From Serratia sp. H1w (GTDB lineage Bacteria > Pseudomonadota > Gammaproteobacteria > Enterobacterales > Enterobacteriaceae): a stretch of 64,000 nt of DNA. Below the pieces are notes generated by a model, which was given only the letters and a program-made list of their open reading frames with translations, had not been told where the DNA came from and made no database searches. Within the stretch, counting starts at the first letter, position 1, and the number at the start of each line of letters is the position of its first letter. The stretch is from positions 1-64,000 of the forward strand of contig NZ_AYMQ01000045.1 of assembly GCF_000633355.1 (NCBI RefSeq), written 5' to 3'. Below, piece by piece: positions 1-9,081 of this stretch. A program made the position numbers and the translations under genes.

Positions 1-2009
1 AAGAAACCCGGTACGGTTCAGATCGCCTGAACAGAACGCTTCACTACGGCTATGACGTGGAAGGTCATCTGCTCAGCCTGGATAACGCCAACGGCGGCAT
101 CTATCGCTTTACCCGGGATGCAGAAGGCCGCTTGCAGGAAGAACAACGTCCGGATGATACCCGCTACGGTTACCGTTTTAATGCTGATGGGCAGGTTACC
201 GAAGTTGTGCAGCGTGGTACTACAGACGACAAAGGGCACCGACCGGAGAAAGTTAGCCAACTGACCTACGATGCGCAAGGCCAGGTGATTGTGCGCCAGA
301 CTCAGACCGAACGGGTAACGTACCAGTGGGATGCGATGGGCAGCTTACTCAGCGCCAGCCGTACGCCTACCGAGCAGGGTGAGAAACTGGGTATCCAGCC
401 CAATACCGTCACTTTTGAACGGGATGCGCTGGGGAGGATGACCAGGGAGCATAACGGCGTCGAGGCACTCACCTACCAGTATGATGCATTGGGCAACCTG
501 ATCACGCTTGGCCTGCCGAACGACGACCAGTTCCACTGGCTGCACTATGGCTCTGGGCACGTCACCGCCATCCGTTTCAATGATCAACTCATCAGCGAGT
601 TTGAGCGCGATGCGCTGCACCGGGAGACCAGCCGTACCCAAGGTACACTGACGCAACATCGTCGTTATGACCGCCTGGGCCGCCGCCAGTGGCAAACCAG
701 TATCAGCAACCGCCTCACAGATGCGCTCACCTATCCAGAGCAGGGAATCTTGTGGCGAGCCTATTATTATGATGAGCTGCACGAACTGGCGGCGGTGGAA
801 GACAACAACCGGGGCATGCTGAGTTACGGCTATGATGTTGAAGGGCGGCTGCGTAGTAGCTATTCGGCACAAACCGGCCAAACCGCAGTACATTATGACC
901 AGGCTGACAACGCGCTGATACTGCCGATGCAGACCCCGGAGAATTCGGCGTACGTCCGTGGCAGTGAACCTTATCAGGACAACCGGCTGACACGCTGGGA
1001 GCGATGGCAGTATCAGTATGATGCCTTTGGCAACATGGTGGAGCGGCGAAACGACGGTCTGGTCCAGCACTATCGGTATGATGCGGATAACCGTTTGGTG
1101 GGAGCCAAAGGCAGCGGGCCCAAAGGGCTGTTTGAAGCGCAGTATCATTATGACGCGCTGGGCCGCAGGTCAAGCAAGGTCGTTACCCTTCGTCAGGAAC
1201 GGCATGAAACCCATTTCTTGTGGCAGGGGTTGCGGCTGTTGCAAAGTCGCACTGACGATAATCAGCAAACCTACTGCTACGACCCGAACGAAGCCTACAC
1301 GCCGTTGGCCTGTATTGAAAAGCATTACACCGGGGACCGGTTGTACTGGTATCACACCGATCTGAACGGTTCACCACAGGAAGTGACCGACGCGCAGGGC
1401 GAGATGGTCTGGTCGGGGCAGTATGGGATATTTGGGCAGGTCACCCGGCAGACCGATGCCATGTGGAGCAACCTCAGCAGGCCGTTGGGCAGATTCAGCC
1501 AGCCGCTGCGCTACGCTGGGCAATATGTGGATGAAGAGACCGGGTTACATTACAATACTTACCGGTATTATGCGCCTGAGGTAGGGCGGTTTATCACGCC
1601 TGACCCGATTGGTTTGGCCGGTGGGCTGAATCTTTATCAGTACGCACCAAATCCGCTGAGTTGGGTCGATCCGCTTGGTTTGAGCTGTAAGCCGAACCAT
1701 AAATCGGGTATGAGCACTAAAAAGTATGGGCATGCACGAAATCGACATGGCTCCCAACATAGTGAACAATCGATGAGGGATAGAGCAAGGTCTACTGGCA
1801 ATCCTCAAGGTCACTTTAGTGATAATAGAATGATCGAAGAGGCATTCGAGAAGGCTCCAATAACACCAGGTGTTCATGACGTTAAAGTATCGCAGTCATC
1901 AAATGTTTACTATCCAAATGGAGCGACGAAGGACACATATATAGTCAAAGTGATTATAAGTGAAAACAAAGGGCCAGTTACAGCCTATCCTTATGTATTA
2001 GGAGATTAA
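1..2009 (+). CDS. Rhs-family polymorphic toxin, C-terminal part (5' end outside the window)
   Basis: The reading frame is open from the first bases of the window, so this is the 3' part of a longer gene. It is dense in YD repeats (YDALG, YDADNRL, RYDRLGR) and ends its core with the Rhs hallmark RYYAPEVGRFITPDPIGLAGG followed by NPLSWVDPLGL near residue 555. Such cores form a shell that encloses a variable C-terminal toxin, usually delivered by type VI secretion. The last ~105 residues after DPLGLS have no YD repeats, are visibly more AT-rich than the core, and carry H-A-R-N-R-H-G near their start and a terminal T-A-Y-P-Y. That pattern resembles small BECR/EndoU-like RNase tips, but this assignment is a guess. 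The gene 3 bp downstream is a likely immunity gene. The N-terminal PAAR or transport region cannot be seen. Confidence 0.93.
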   Translation, partial: ETRYGSDRLNRTLHYGYDVEGHLLSLDNANGGIYRFTRDAEGRLQEEQRPDDTRYGYRFNADGQVTEVVQRGTTDDKGHRPEKVSQLTYDAQGQVIVRQTQTERVTYQWDAMGSLLSASRTPTEQGEKLGIQPNTVTFERDALGRMTREHNGVEALTYQYDALGNLITLGLPNDDQFHWLHYGSGHVTAIRFNDQLISEFERDALHRETSRTQGTLTQHRRYDRLGRRQWQTSISNRLTDALTYPEQGILWRAYYYDELHELAAVEDNNRGMLSYGYDVEGRLRSSYSAQTGQTAVHYDQADNALILPMQTPENSAYVRGSEPYQDNRLTRWERWQYQYDAFGNMVERRNDGLVQHYRYDADNRLVGAKGSGPKGLFEAQYHYDALGRRSSKVVTLRQERHETHFLWQGLRLLQSRTDDNQQTYCYDPNEAYTPLACIEKHYTGDRLYWYHTDLNGSPQEVTDAQGEMVWSGQYGIFGQVTRQTDAMWSNLSRPLGRFSQPLRYAGQYVDEETGLHYNTYRYYAPEVGRFITPDPIGLAGGLNLYQYAPNPLSWVDPLGLSCKPNHKSGMSTKKYGHARNRHGSQHSEQSMRDRARSTGNPQGHFSDNRMIEEAFEKAPITPGVHDVKVSQSSNVYYPNGATKDTYIVKVIISENKGPVTAYPYVLGD

Positions 2010-2012
2010 AAA

Positions 2013-2498
2013 ATGCAGGTAAAGTTAAGAATAAATGAAAAAAAAGTTGAGTTAGATGAGTTTTTAGATGAGGAGGAAATGGAGTTGTCGCCGTTTCATT
2101 TTTCACTTATAGAGCTGTCACAGTATGTCAATGGCTATATTGATATTGTGTTCAGTGAGGCCGAAAAAATAACTTTGGACTTGTTTTCTGATTTCTCAGT
2201 GTGTTTTGATGATATCGTTGACTGTATAAAATCTGCGAAACTATCTTCTAAAAAGAAAGAAACAATATGGTTTTGTGAGCAAGGTTCTGATTTTTACCTA
2301 GATTATGAGGTGGAAGGAGATATTATGGTGTTATCTTTTAGGAAAGGAAAGGGGGTCGGAATGATAAATAAAAATGTATCTGACTTCACGGTAGAGGTTA
2401 ATAAGTCGGAGTATATCCACCATTGGATGAAGATCTTTGAGGAGTTAGCTAGACTATTCGAAGCTAAGCTTAATAGAAAAAACGCGTTACCCTTTTGA
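2013..2498 (+). CDS. Probable Rhs-cognate immunity protein
   Basis: This 161-residue acidic, soluble-looking protein has no recognised family. It starts 3 bp after the Rhs stop, shares the low GC of the Rhs toxin tip rather than that of the Rhs core, and is followed by an intrinsic terminator. This is the standard position and composition of an immunity gene that protects against the adjacent Rhs tip. The N-terminal half is rich in Glu/Asp (about residues 9-25), and no signal peptide or membrane segment is visible, which suits a cytosolic toxin target. The immunity role is inferred from position only. Confidence 0.7.
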   Translation: MQVKLRINEKKVELDEFLDEEEMELSPFHFSLIELSQYVNGYIDIVFSEAEKITLDLFSDFSVCFDDIVDCIKSAKLSSKKKETIWFCEQGSDFYLDYEVEGDIMVLSFRKGKGVGMINKNVSDFTVEVNKSEYIHHWMKIFEELARLFEAKLNRKNALPF

Positions 2499-2511
2499 AA
2501 GGATTATTCAT

Positions 2512-2538
2512 CCTGCCGCAGTGCTGCGACAGGGTTTT
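2512..2538 (+). terminator. Intrinsic terminator after the Rhs immunity gene
   Basis: CCTG-C-CGCAG / CTGCG-A-CAGG forms a hairpin with one internal mismatch, followed directly by GTTTT. It lies 14 bp after the immunity-gene stop and would end the rhs transcript. Confidence 0.6.
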
Positions 2539-2546
2539 AATGATTA

Positions 2547-3032
2547 TCAATCTGAATTTACGTTAGTGAAATTGTTTTTCTCGATAACATGATTTATAGA
2601 AAAGTAGCTAAAGAGGGCCATGAAAACTGTGAATATACAGCCGCTTATTATGAATGTAATAAAGCTTTTTAAGCTATGCTCTATAGGTGATGTCATCATT
2701 GAGTAAAGTGCTGAGCAAGTTACACCAATAAACATCAATGTTGCGTAATTAAAGAATTTTGCCAAAATCATTTTGTGTCTAAAGTTTGATGGTTTAATTA
2801 GTACGGTAGTAGGTGAGTGAGCAAAGGTTTTTTTAATAAGCCATAAAACAAGGATGATAGCTAATAAATGAATGAACCAATCTGGTGGAGAGTTAGGATT
2901 CACCACCCTATCAATTATTGAGTATACCATGGCACCCAAAAGAGACATGCTTAATGCGCTCAGATATCCTTTCATATGGTGGTAATGAAATTTATTATCC
3001 TCGTTGATTGGTACTAGGTATTGTTTTAGCAT
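2547..3032 (-). CDS. Hypothetical integral membrane protein
   Basis: This 161-residue protein has four likely transmembrane segments (about residues 21-42, 52-68, 91-113 and 121-145) and a short charged N-terminus. A GAAGAGG ribosome site lies upstream of ATG at 3032. I do not recognise the family. It is AT-rich like the Rhs tip and immunity gene, and it faces them tail to tail. It could be an orphan immunity protein for a membrane-active toxin or an unrelated accessory gene. The sequence alone does not decide. Confidence 0.6.
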   Translation of the reverse strand: MLKQYLVPINEDNKFHYHHMKGYLSALSMSLLGAMVYSIIDRVVNPNSPPDWFIHLLAIILVLWLIKKTFAHSPTTVLIKPSNFRHKMILAKFFNYATLMFIGVTCSALYSMMTSPIEHSLKSFITFIISGCIFTVFMALFSYFSINHVIEKNNFTNVNSD

Positions 3033-3231
3033 TATAACCTCTTCCGTGTTGAGATAATTACTAGGATATATTTATATTATCGTGAGTGAATTTTCAAGTT
3101 TATTTTTTTATACTGAAAGTTGCAAGAAAAAGCATTAGGGGTACTTGGTGAGAGTTACTCAATTATCAATATTAAATAGCTCCTTTTTTATCATGTGATT
3201 GATTCTCTTATTTGACTCCTGTGTTCGAGCA

Positions 3232-3858
3232 TCAGACACCGTGATATACCGGTACAGGGCGAAGAGTCGCCGTGAAACTATCCCACACCTGGACCTCTGA
3301 AGTCGCAATGCGCATCCCCTTTTTTCTGAGTATTGCCACATCGGCGGCGATCCGCTGCATACCAAACCAAAACAGACCATCCAGCGCCGTTACCGCCAGC
3401 CCGTTTTCCAGCGCCTGTTTAAGCCTCTCGCGCGGCATTTTTATTTCTTTGGCAATCTCCCGGTAAGGCGCTGCGGTATCACCTGACGCTTCTTCTCGGC
3501 GAATGCGAGTAGACAGACAGTATTGAAATTCATCCGGCACCTTACTCAAATCAGCCTTTACGCTGTAAACACAGCCAAAGCGCTTGCCGTTAAACAAGAC
3601 GTTTTTCTGGCTGAGTTGTAGTTCATCTCGCAACCCGGCAATCAGTTGTGGGGCGCGCACCAGCAGCAAACGAAAAGGCAGCTCAAAGCTGGTGACATAA
3701 TCCACATTCAGCAAAGCGATGCGCAGACGCTCGATACTTCCAGCTTGTCCCAGGCGGCATTCTTCGATGACTTCAGCCCACTGCTGCGTAATGCGCGGTG
3801 TTTGATTAACTTCCGTGAAGCTGTATTTTTCAATCTGGTAATCAATACGTTCGACCAT
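3232..3858 (-). CDS. Uncharacterised protein with a possible C-terminal winged helix
   Basis: This 208-residue protein belongs to no family I can name with confidence. Its C-terminal third (about residues 150-195) has the pattern ENGLAVTALDGLFWFG, then IAADVAILRKKGMRIAT. That resembles small phage and plasmid helix-turn-helix proteins of the HTH_39 type, where a recognition helix is followed by an LR..G.I wing. No membrane segments are visible. The start at 3858 has an AAGGGA-type ribosome site upstream. It sits in an accessory stretch between rhs and a broken rhuM, which suggests an island gene. A DNA-binding role is only an inference. Confidence 0.55.
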   Translation of the reverse strand: MVERIDYQIEKYSFTEVNQTPRITQQWAEVIEECRLGQAGSIERLRIALLNVDYVTSFELPFRLLLVRAPQLIAGLRDELQLSQKNVLFNGKRFGCVYSVKADLSKVPDEFQYCLSTRIRREEASGDTAAPYREIAKEIKMPRERLKQALENGLAVTALDGLFWFGMQRIAADVAILRKKGMRIATSEVQVWDSFTATLRPVPVYHGV

Positions 3859-4128
3859 GCTAGTTTCCCTTCACCTACCCATCGGTGACTTTATCAACAG
3901 CCTACGATAACCGGAAGTCAATTTGTTGATGGTAGTGAGGTGGCGCACAACGCCCGGCGCATATACAAGGCAGGCGCTATATGCAGTCATTCCGCAACGT
4001 AGGGAATGCACCGTACCAACACAGGTCTGCCTACAAAATAAACGCTATTCGTGTAATGAGCTTCAACATGGTTCTTTGGCATACTAAACGCATTACAGCG
4101 TTGTAAGTCAGATTAAAACGGAGGCGAT

Positions 4129-4905
4129 ATGACAGATGTGAATCTAACATCATCCCCGGCAGGCGAATTTGTCATGTTCGCTAGTGGCGATGGAAGAGTT
4201 CGCGTTGAATGCCTTTTTGAATGCGACACTCTTTGGCTATCTCAGGCAATGATGTGTGAGCTGTACGGCAAAGCTAAAGCAACCATTAGCGAACACATCA
4301 AAAATATCTTTGAAGACGGCGAACTGGTCGAAAATTCAGTTGTTCGGTTTTACCGAACAACTGCCAGTGACGGAAAAAACTATCAGGTTCAATATTTTAG
4401 TTTGCCGATGATACTCGCCGTTGGCTACCGTGTCCGTTCCACCCGAGGCACCCAATTCCGCCAGTGGGCCACCCAAACGCTTCAGGAATACCTGATCAAA
4501 GGGTTCGTGATGGACGATGAGCGGCTTAAAAACCCGCCCGTTGGCTCATCCGCTGTGCCCGACTATTTCGACGAGATGCTCGAGCGCATCCGCGATATCC
4601 GCGCCAGCGAGCGCCGGGTGTTTTTGCGGGTTCGGGAGATCTTTGCGCTAGCCGCCGACTACCAGCCCTCCCTCACAGAGACAACGCTGTTCTTTCAAAC
4701 CATCCAGAACAAACTGCATTTTGCCTGTACCGGTCATACTGTTGCCGAACTTATCCATCAGCGTTCCGATGCCAGCCAGCCTCAAATGCCCCCAAACTCC
4801 AAATCATCTGGGGGCACCAGTAAACACCATTCCAACCACAACTCTTACATCAACGGCAGCAAACACTCATACAACTGCCGGAAAGTCTCCCGTCGCTCAG
4901 CATAA
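4129..4905 (+). pseudogene. rhuM-family virulence protein, 3' truncated
   Basis: Residues 1 to about 218 match the RhuM family (first described in a Salmonella pathogenicity island): a KilA-N/ANT-like N-terminus (LWLSQAMMCELYGKAKATISEHIKNIF), then YFSLPMILAVGYRVRS and FRQWATQTLQEYLIKGF, then a helical middle. Full-length members are about 330-345 residues. Here the family sequence stops after AELIHQRSDASQPQ, near 4785. The remaining ~40 codons are low-complexity Ser/His/Asn residues that run across the 3' end of xylB on the opposite strand. The last 61 bp therefore overlap real xylB coding sequence. The rest of rhuM is absent, so I read this as a gene cut at the edge of an island. A GGAGGCGAT ribosome site precedes ATG 4129. 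Confidence 0.75.
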
Positions 4906-6296
4906 TGCCGATGACGTTCAGCATCCGGCGTATGGACTTGTTCCAGCGGCAACGCGGGCAGCAGTTCCGCCAGCGAACGCTGCGGATTTAACGCAATCTG
5001 CGCCAACCGTGCCGCGCCGAGCGCCGGGCCAACATCCCCGCCGGTGCGGTATTCCAACCGCTGGCCGCTGATATCCGCCAGCATCTGCCGCCAGAATGGG
5101 CTACGTGCGCCGCCGCCAATCAGCGTAATGCTGATCGGTTGCAGGCCGCTGGCGTGCAACACATCCATGCCGTCGGCCAATGCGAAACCTACGCCCTCCA
5201 ACACTGCACGGGCCAAATCATTCGGGCCATGCTGATGGGTCAGCCCCCAAAACACGCCTTTGGCATTCGGGTTGTTGTGTGGCGTGCGCTCGCCGGAAAG
5301 GTAGGGCAGGAACCACAGCGGGGCTTCCGCTGGTTCTGCCTGCTCGACGTTGTGTAGCAGCGTCGCAACGCTGTTTACATTGGTCAGTTTGCATACCCAG
5401 TCAAGGCAGGAGGCAGCGCTGAGCATCACCGACATCAGGTGCCAGGTATTGGGCAGCGCGTGGCAGAAGCTGTGTACGGCGCTGGCCGGGTTGCTGAGAA
5501 AGCCGTCGCTGACGGCGAAGTAAACCCCGGAAGTCCCGAGCGACAGCATTGCTTGCCCGGCTTGATACAGCCCAACGCCTACCGCACCGGCAGCGTTGTC
5601 GCCTCCCCCTGCCACCACCGGTACTGGCGGCATACCCCAGCGTAGCGCCAGTTCATTGTGGATCCGGCCGGTGATCTGGTTGCCTTCAAACAGTGCTGGC
5701 ATGTGATCGCGCGTCAGCCCGCAGGCGGCCAGCATGTCGTCGCTCCAGTCGCGTTTGGCGACATCTAACCACATCGTGCCTGCCGCATCCGACATATCGC
5801 TGGCGAACTCGCCGGTGATGCACCAGCGCAGATAGTCTTTCGGCAGCAGCACCTTATCGATCTGGCCGAAGACTTCGGGTTCGTGCTGTTTTACCCACAG
5901 CAGTTTGGGTGCGGTGAAGCCCGGCATCATCAGGTTGCCGGTGATTTCACGCGATTTCGGCACCGACTGTTCCAACGCCTGGCATTGTTCGAAGCTGCGG
6001 CCATCATTCCAGAGGATGGCGGGGCGTAGCACCCGCTGGCGCTTGTCCAGTAGCGTGGCGCCGTGCATCTGGCCGGTCAGGCCAATGGCCTTCACCTGTT
6101 GCAGGGCGTGTTGTTTGCCGAGCGCCAGCATGGCGCGATCGGTCGCCTGCCACCAGGCCTGCGGATCTTGTTCAGACCACAGCGGCTGTGGGCGGGAGAT
6201 GTCCAGTGTTTCACCGTGGCTGGCCAGCAGTTGGCCCTGCTCGTCGAGCAGGATGACCTTTACGCCGGAAGTGCCGAGATCGATGCCGATATACAT
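4845..6296 (-). CDS. xylB: Xylulokinase
   Basis: A 483-residue FGGY-family sugar kinase that phosphorylates D-xylulose to xylulose 5-phosphate with ATP, feeding the pentose phosphate pathway. Visible motifs are the N-terminal phosphate loop IGIDLGTSGVKV, a GQMHGA substrate loop (~residue 75), GGGDNAAGAVGVG in the middle and the adenosine motif GGGARSPFWRQM near residue 395. Length equals the E. coli protein (484). A strong AAAGGAG lies before ATG 6296. It is the second gene of the xylAB operon, 48 bp after xylA. The truncated rhuM runs into its 3' end from the opposite strand. Confidence 0.97.
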   Translation of the reverse strand: MYIGIDLGTSGVKVILLDEQGQLLASHGETLDISRPQPLWSEQDPQAWWQATDRAMLALGKQHALQQVKAIGLTGQMHGATLLDKRQRVLRPAILWNDGRSFEQCQALEQSVPKSREITGNLMMPGFTAPKLLWVKQHEPEVFGQIDKVLLPKDYLRWCITGEFASDMSDAAGTMWLDVAKRDWSDDMLAACGLTRDHMPALFEGNQITGRIHNELALRWGMPPVPVVAGGGDNAAGAVGVGLYQAGQAMLSLGTSGVYFAVSDGFLSNPASAVHSFCHALPNTWHLMSVMLSAASCLDWVCKLTNVNSVATLLHNVEQAEPAEAPLWFLPYLSGERTPHNNPNAKGVFWGLTHQHGPNDLARAVLEGVGFALADGMDVLHASGLQPISITLIGGGARSPFWRQMLADISGQRLEYRTGGDVGPALGAARLAQIALNPQRSLAELLPALPLEQVHTPDAERHRHYAERRETFRQLYECLLPLM

Positions 6297-6344
6297 AGGG
6301 GCTCCTTTTGCTGAGCGGCGGGGTTAGCCGCCGCTGCTTACCCA

Positions 6345-7664
6345 TTAACCGAACAGGTAACGGTTCACCAGATTTTCATATTTCTCTTGATGCCCGCTGT
6401 GGTGCTGCGGTGCCAGATTATGCTGTTCGGCATACTTCGCCAAGGCTTCCAGCGGTAGTTTTCCCTGCAAAATCTGCTGGCCCAGCTCGCCGCTCCAACC
6501 GGCATAGCGCTTGGCCACCTGTTGGTGCAGTTGGCCGTCTTCGATCATTTTCGCGGCCACCTTCAGCGAGAGGGCCATGGTGTCCATTGCGCCAATGTGG
6601 CCGTAGAACAGATCGTATTTATCCGTGCTCTGGCGGCGGACCTTGGCGTCGAAGTTCAGGCCGCCGGTGGTGAAGCCGCCCGCCTTGAGGATTTCGAACA
6701 TCACTAGTGCGTTTTCTTCCACGCTGTTCGGGAACTGGTCGGTATCCCAGCCAAGCTGTGGATCGCCGCGGTTGGCATCGACGGAGCCGAAGATTCCGAG
6801 CGCAATTGCGCTGGCGATTTCATGGTGGAACGAATGGCCGGCCAGCGTGGCGTGGTTGGCTTCGATGTTGACCTTGATTTCCTTTTCCAGCCCGAACTGT
6901 TTCAGGAAGCCGTACACCGTGGCAACGTCGTAATCGTACTGATGCTTGGTCGGTTCTTGCGGTTTAGGTTCGATCAACAGCGTGCCCTGGAAGCCGATTT
7001 TGTGTTTGTGCTCGACCACCATTTGCATAAAGCGGCCGATTTGCTCGCGTTCCTGGCGCAGGTCGGTATTCAGCAGGGTTTCGTAACCTTCGCGGCCCCC
7101 CCACAGCACGTAGTTTTCCCCGCCCAGTCGTTGGGTGGCGTTCATGGCGGTATAGACCTGGGTGGCGGCCCAACTGAACACTTCCGGATCCGGGTTGGTG
7201 GCTGCACCTGCACCGTAGCGTGGGTGGCTAAAGCAGTTGGCGGTGCCCCACAGCAGTTTCACGCCGCTGTTTTGCTGTTGTTCAGCCAGCACGTCGGTCA
7301 TCACCGCAAAGTTGTTCAGATACTCCTTCAGCGAAGCGCCTTCCGGCGAAACGTCCACGTCGTGGAAGCAGTAGAACGGCACGTTCAGCTTGTGGAAGAA
7401 TTCGAATGCCACCTCGGCCTTACGTTTTGCCAGCCCCAGGGCGTCGCCCGGCTGTTGCCATGGGCGGTCGAACGCGCCAACACCGAACATGTCTGCGCCG
7501 TTCCAGCAGAAGGTGTGCCAGTAGCAGGCGGCGAAGCGCAAATGCTCGGCCATGCGTTTGCCCAGGATGATTTCATCCGGGTTGTAATGGCGAAACGCCA
7601 GGGGGTTGTTGCTGTGGGTGCCTTCGTAGCGAACTTGTTCCAGCTGATCAAAATAAGATTGCAT
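6345..7664 (-). CDS. xylA: Xylose isomerase
   Basis: Cytosolic, metal-dependent isomerase converting D-xylose to D-xylulose. It is 439 residues, near-identical in layout to E. coli XylA (440). Visible active-site elements are FHDVDVSP (the His/Asp pair near residue 101), [14 protein letters not shown] (metal Glu), [12 protein letters not shown] (Glu/His), and [17 protein letters not shown] and DAKVRR (metal Asp residues). I chose ATG 7664 (MQSYFDQL) because AAGGAG sits 6 nt upstream and this matches family N-termini. A TTG two codons earlier (7670) would extend the frame but spoils the spacing. It is the first gene of xylAB, transcribed from a promoter under a XylR site. Confidence 0.98.
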   Translation of the reverse strand: MQSYFDQLEQVRYEGTHSNNPLAFRHYNPDEIILGKRMAEHLRFAACYWHTFCWNGADMFGVGAFDRPWQQPGDALGLAKRKAEVAFEFFHKLNVPFYCFHDVDVSPEGASLKEYLNNFAVMTDVLAEQQQNSGVKLLWGTANCFSHPRYGAGAATNPDPEVFSWAATQVYTAMNATQRLGGENYVLWGGREGYETLLNTDLRQEREQIGRFMQMVVEHKHKIGFQGTLLIEPKPQEPTKHQYDYDVATVYGFLKQFGLEKEIKVNIEANHATLAGHSFHHEIASAIALGIFGSVDANRGDPQLGWDTDQFPNSVEENALVMFEILKAGGFTTGGLNFDAKVRRQSTDKYDLFYGHIGAMDTMALSLKVAAKMIEDGQLHQQVAKRYAGWSGELGQQILQGKLPLEALAKYAEQHNLAPQHHSGHQEKYENLVNRYLFG

Positions 7665-7708
7665 TCTCAACTCCTTGGTAGCGGGGCCCGGCTTTACGGG
7701 ATGAGTTA

Positions 7709-7737
7709 ATCCTAGGAGTTCAAACCGGCGGTCACAA
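7709..7737 (-). promoter_or_regulatory. xylA promoter
   Basis: On the minus strand TTGTGA (7737-7732), a 17-nt spacer and TAGGAT (7714-7709) form a sigma-70-like promoter upstream of xylA. The -35 box touches the conserved XylR operator I_A, as in E. coli, where XylR activates from directly upstream. Confidence 0.6.
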
Positions 7738-7772
7738 TTACGTTATTTCACACTCAAATTCAAAGAATTATT
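7734..7772. promoter_or_regulatory. XylR operator I_A (xylA side)
   Basis: The stretch CAATTACGTTATTTCACACT is almost identical to the E. coli xyl intergenic segment that holds I_A (CAATTATGTTATTTCACACT). It abuts the xylA -35 box. Assignment is by recalled similarity to the E. coli site, not by a search. Confidence 0.6.
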
Positions 7773-7900
7773 AAATGTGCGGTAGATCTCATATTGGAGG
7801 TTAATTTGCTTAAGCGGCTGTGTGTCGGGCATTTTCATTTGCAGTAGTAGAATTTTACATGGCTAAAACATGATCGCTATCATAAAACCAACATTAAACC

Positions 7901-7934
7901 AAAAATCATAATTGGTGGGTAAAAATCAGTAATT
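7901..7934. promoter_or_regulatory. XylR operator I_F (xylF side)
   Basis: Two direct repeats, AAAAATCATAATT (7901) and AAAAATCAGTAATT (7921), are 20 bp apart start to start, about two helical turns. This matches dimeric AraC-family binding. The E. coli xylF promoter carries the same paired AAAAATC-TAAT elements. Confidence 0.65.
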
Positions 7935-7961
7935 GCCCAAGTGCAAATAAGCGACAACAAT
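7933..7961 (+). promoter_or_regulatory. xylF promoter
   Basis: TTGCCC, a 17-nt spacer and AACAAT form a weak sigma-70-like promoter. The -35 overlaps the end of the second XylR repeat, mirroring the xylA side. A weak promoter fits dependence on XylR and probably CRP. I could not identify the central CRP site with confidence in the remaining ~160 bp. Confidence 0.5.
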
Positions 7962-8056
7962 CCGTTGGTCGTTAATCAATAACCGGCTGTTTCATTATTA
8001 CCCCTACAACGCATACCCACTTAAACATTATGGGTTATATAAACAAGGTATATAAG

Positions 8057-9055
8057 ATGAAATTAAAGCACCTGTTACTCTCCGCCTGCGCCATGCTGGT
8101 GTTGGCCAGCCAACCGGGATTCAGTAAAGAAGTTAAGATCGGCATGGCGATCGACGATCTGCGCCTGGAGCGCTGGCAGAAAGACCGCGATATCTTCGTT
8201 AAAAAGGCCGAGTCGTTGGGGGCGAAAGTGTTCGTCCAATCCGCCAACGGCAACGAAGAAACCCAGATGGCGCAGATTGAAAACATGATCAACCGCGGCG
8301 TCGACGTGCTGGTGATCATTCCCTACAACGGGCAGGTGCTGAGCAATGTGATTAGCGAAGCCAAGCGCGAAGGCATTAAAGTGCTGGCCTACGACCGGAT
8401 GATTAACAACGCCGATATCGATTTCTACATCTCGTTTGATAATGAAAAAGTGGGTGAGTTGCAGGCGCAAAGCCTGGTGCAGCGCGTGCCGCAGGGAAAT
8501 TACTTCCTGATGGGCGGTTCCCCGGTGGATAATAACGCCAAGCTGTTCCGCAAGGGACAAATGAACGTGCTGCAACCGTTGATCGACAGCGGCAAGATAA
8601 AAGTGGTCGGCGACCAGTGGGTGGACGCCTGGCTGCCGGAAAATGCGTTGAAAATCATGGAGAATGCCCTGACCGCCAATAACAACCACATTGATGCGGT
8701 GGTGGCCTCCAACGATGCGACCGCTGGCGGCGCGATCCAGGCGCTGGCCGCACAAGGGTTGGCGGGCAAGGTTGCGATATCCGGGCAGGATGCCGATCTG
8801 GCGGCGGTAAAACGCATTATCGCCGGTACTCAGACCATGACGGTGTACAAACCGATCAGCAAGCTGGCCGATGAGGCCGCCGATATTGCGGTCCAACTGG
8901 GCAGTGGTGAACAGCCGAAATCCAACGCCACTTTAAATAATGGCAGTAAAGAAGTTCCTGCCTGGTTACTGACGCCGATCTCGGTCGATAAATCCAATGT
9001 CGACAGTACCATCGTTGCCGATGGTTTCCATAAAAAAGCCGATCTGGATAAATAA
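8057..9055 (+). CDS. xylF: D-xylose ABC transporter, periplasmic binding protein
   Basis: High-affinity D-xylose binding protein of the CUT2 ABC family (332 residues). A Sec signal peptide (about residues 1-23, cleavage near GFSKE) is followed by the type I periplasmic-binding fold beginning KEVKIGMAIDDLRLERWQKD, near-identical to E. coli XylF. Start ATG 8057 (MKLKHLL) was chosen because it gives a clean signal peptide and has AAGG 8 nt upstream. The in-frame ATG at 8030 would add nine residues before it. It is the first gene of xylFGH, divergent from xylAB and downstream of the XylR I_F operator. It hands xylose to XylH/XylG. Confidence 0.97.
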   Translation: MKLKHLLLSACAMLVLASQPGFSKEVKIGMAIDDLRLERWQKDRDIFVKKAESLGAKVFVQSANGNEETQMAQIENMINRGVDVLVIIPYNGQVLSNVISEAKREGIKVLAYDRMINNADIDFYISFDNEKVGELQAQSLVQRVPQGNYFLMGGSPVDNNAKLFRKGQMNVLQPLIDSGKIKVVGDQWVDAWLPENALKIMENALTANNNHIDAVVASNDATAGGAIQALAAQGLAGKVAISGQDADLAAVKRIIAGTQTMTVYKPISKLADEAADIAVQLGSGEQPKSNATLNNGSKEVPAWLLTPISVDKSNVDSTIVADGFHKKADLDK

Positions 9056-9081
9056 ATTAATACCATCGATCGGAGGGAATT

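Noticed and set aside
6822..7709. 295-codon frame antisense to xylA
   Set aside because: It is the mirror of the strongly conserved xylA coding frame and has no family motifs. The same applies to the long antisense frames over xylF (8075-8896) and the ter kinase (13817-14845).
8030..8056. Upstream start for xylF
   Set aside because: It adds nine residues ahead of a clean signal peptide and has a poorer ribosome site than ATG 8057.
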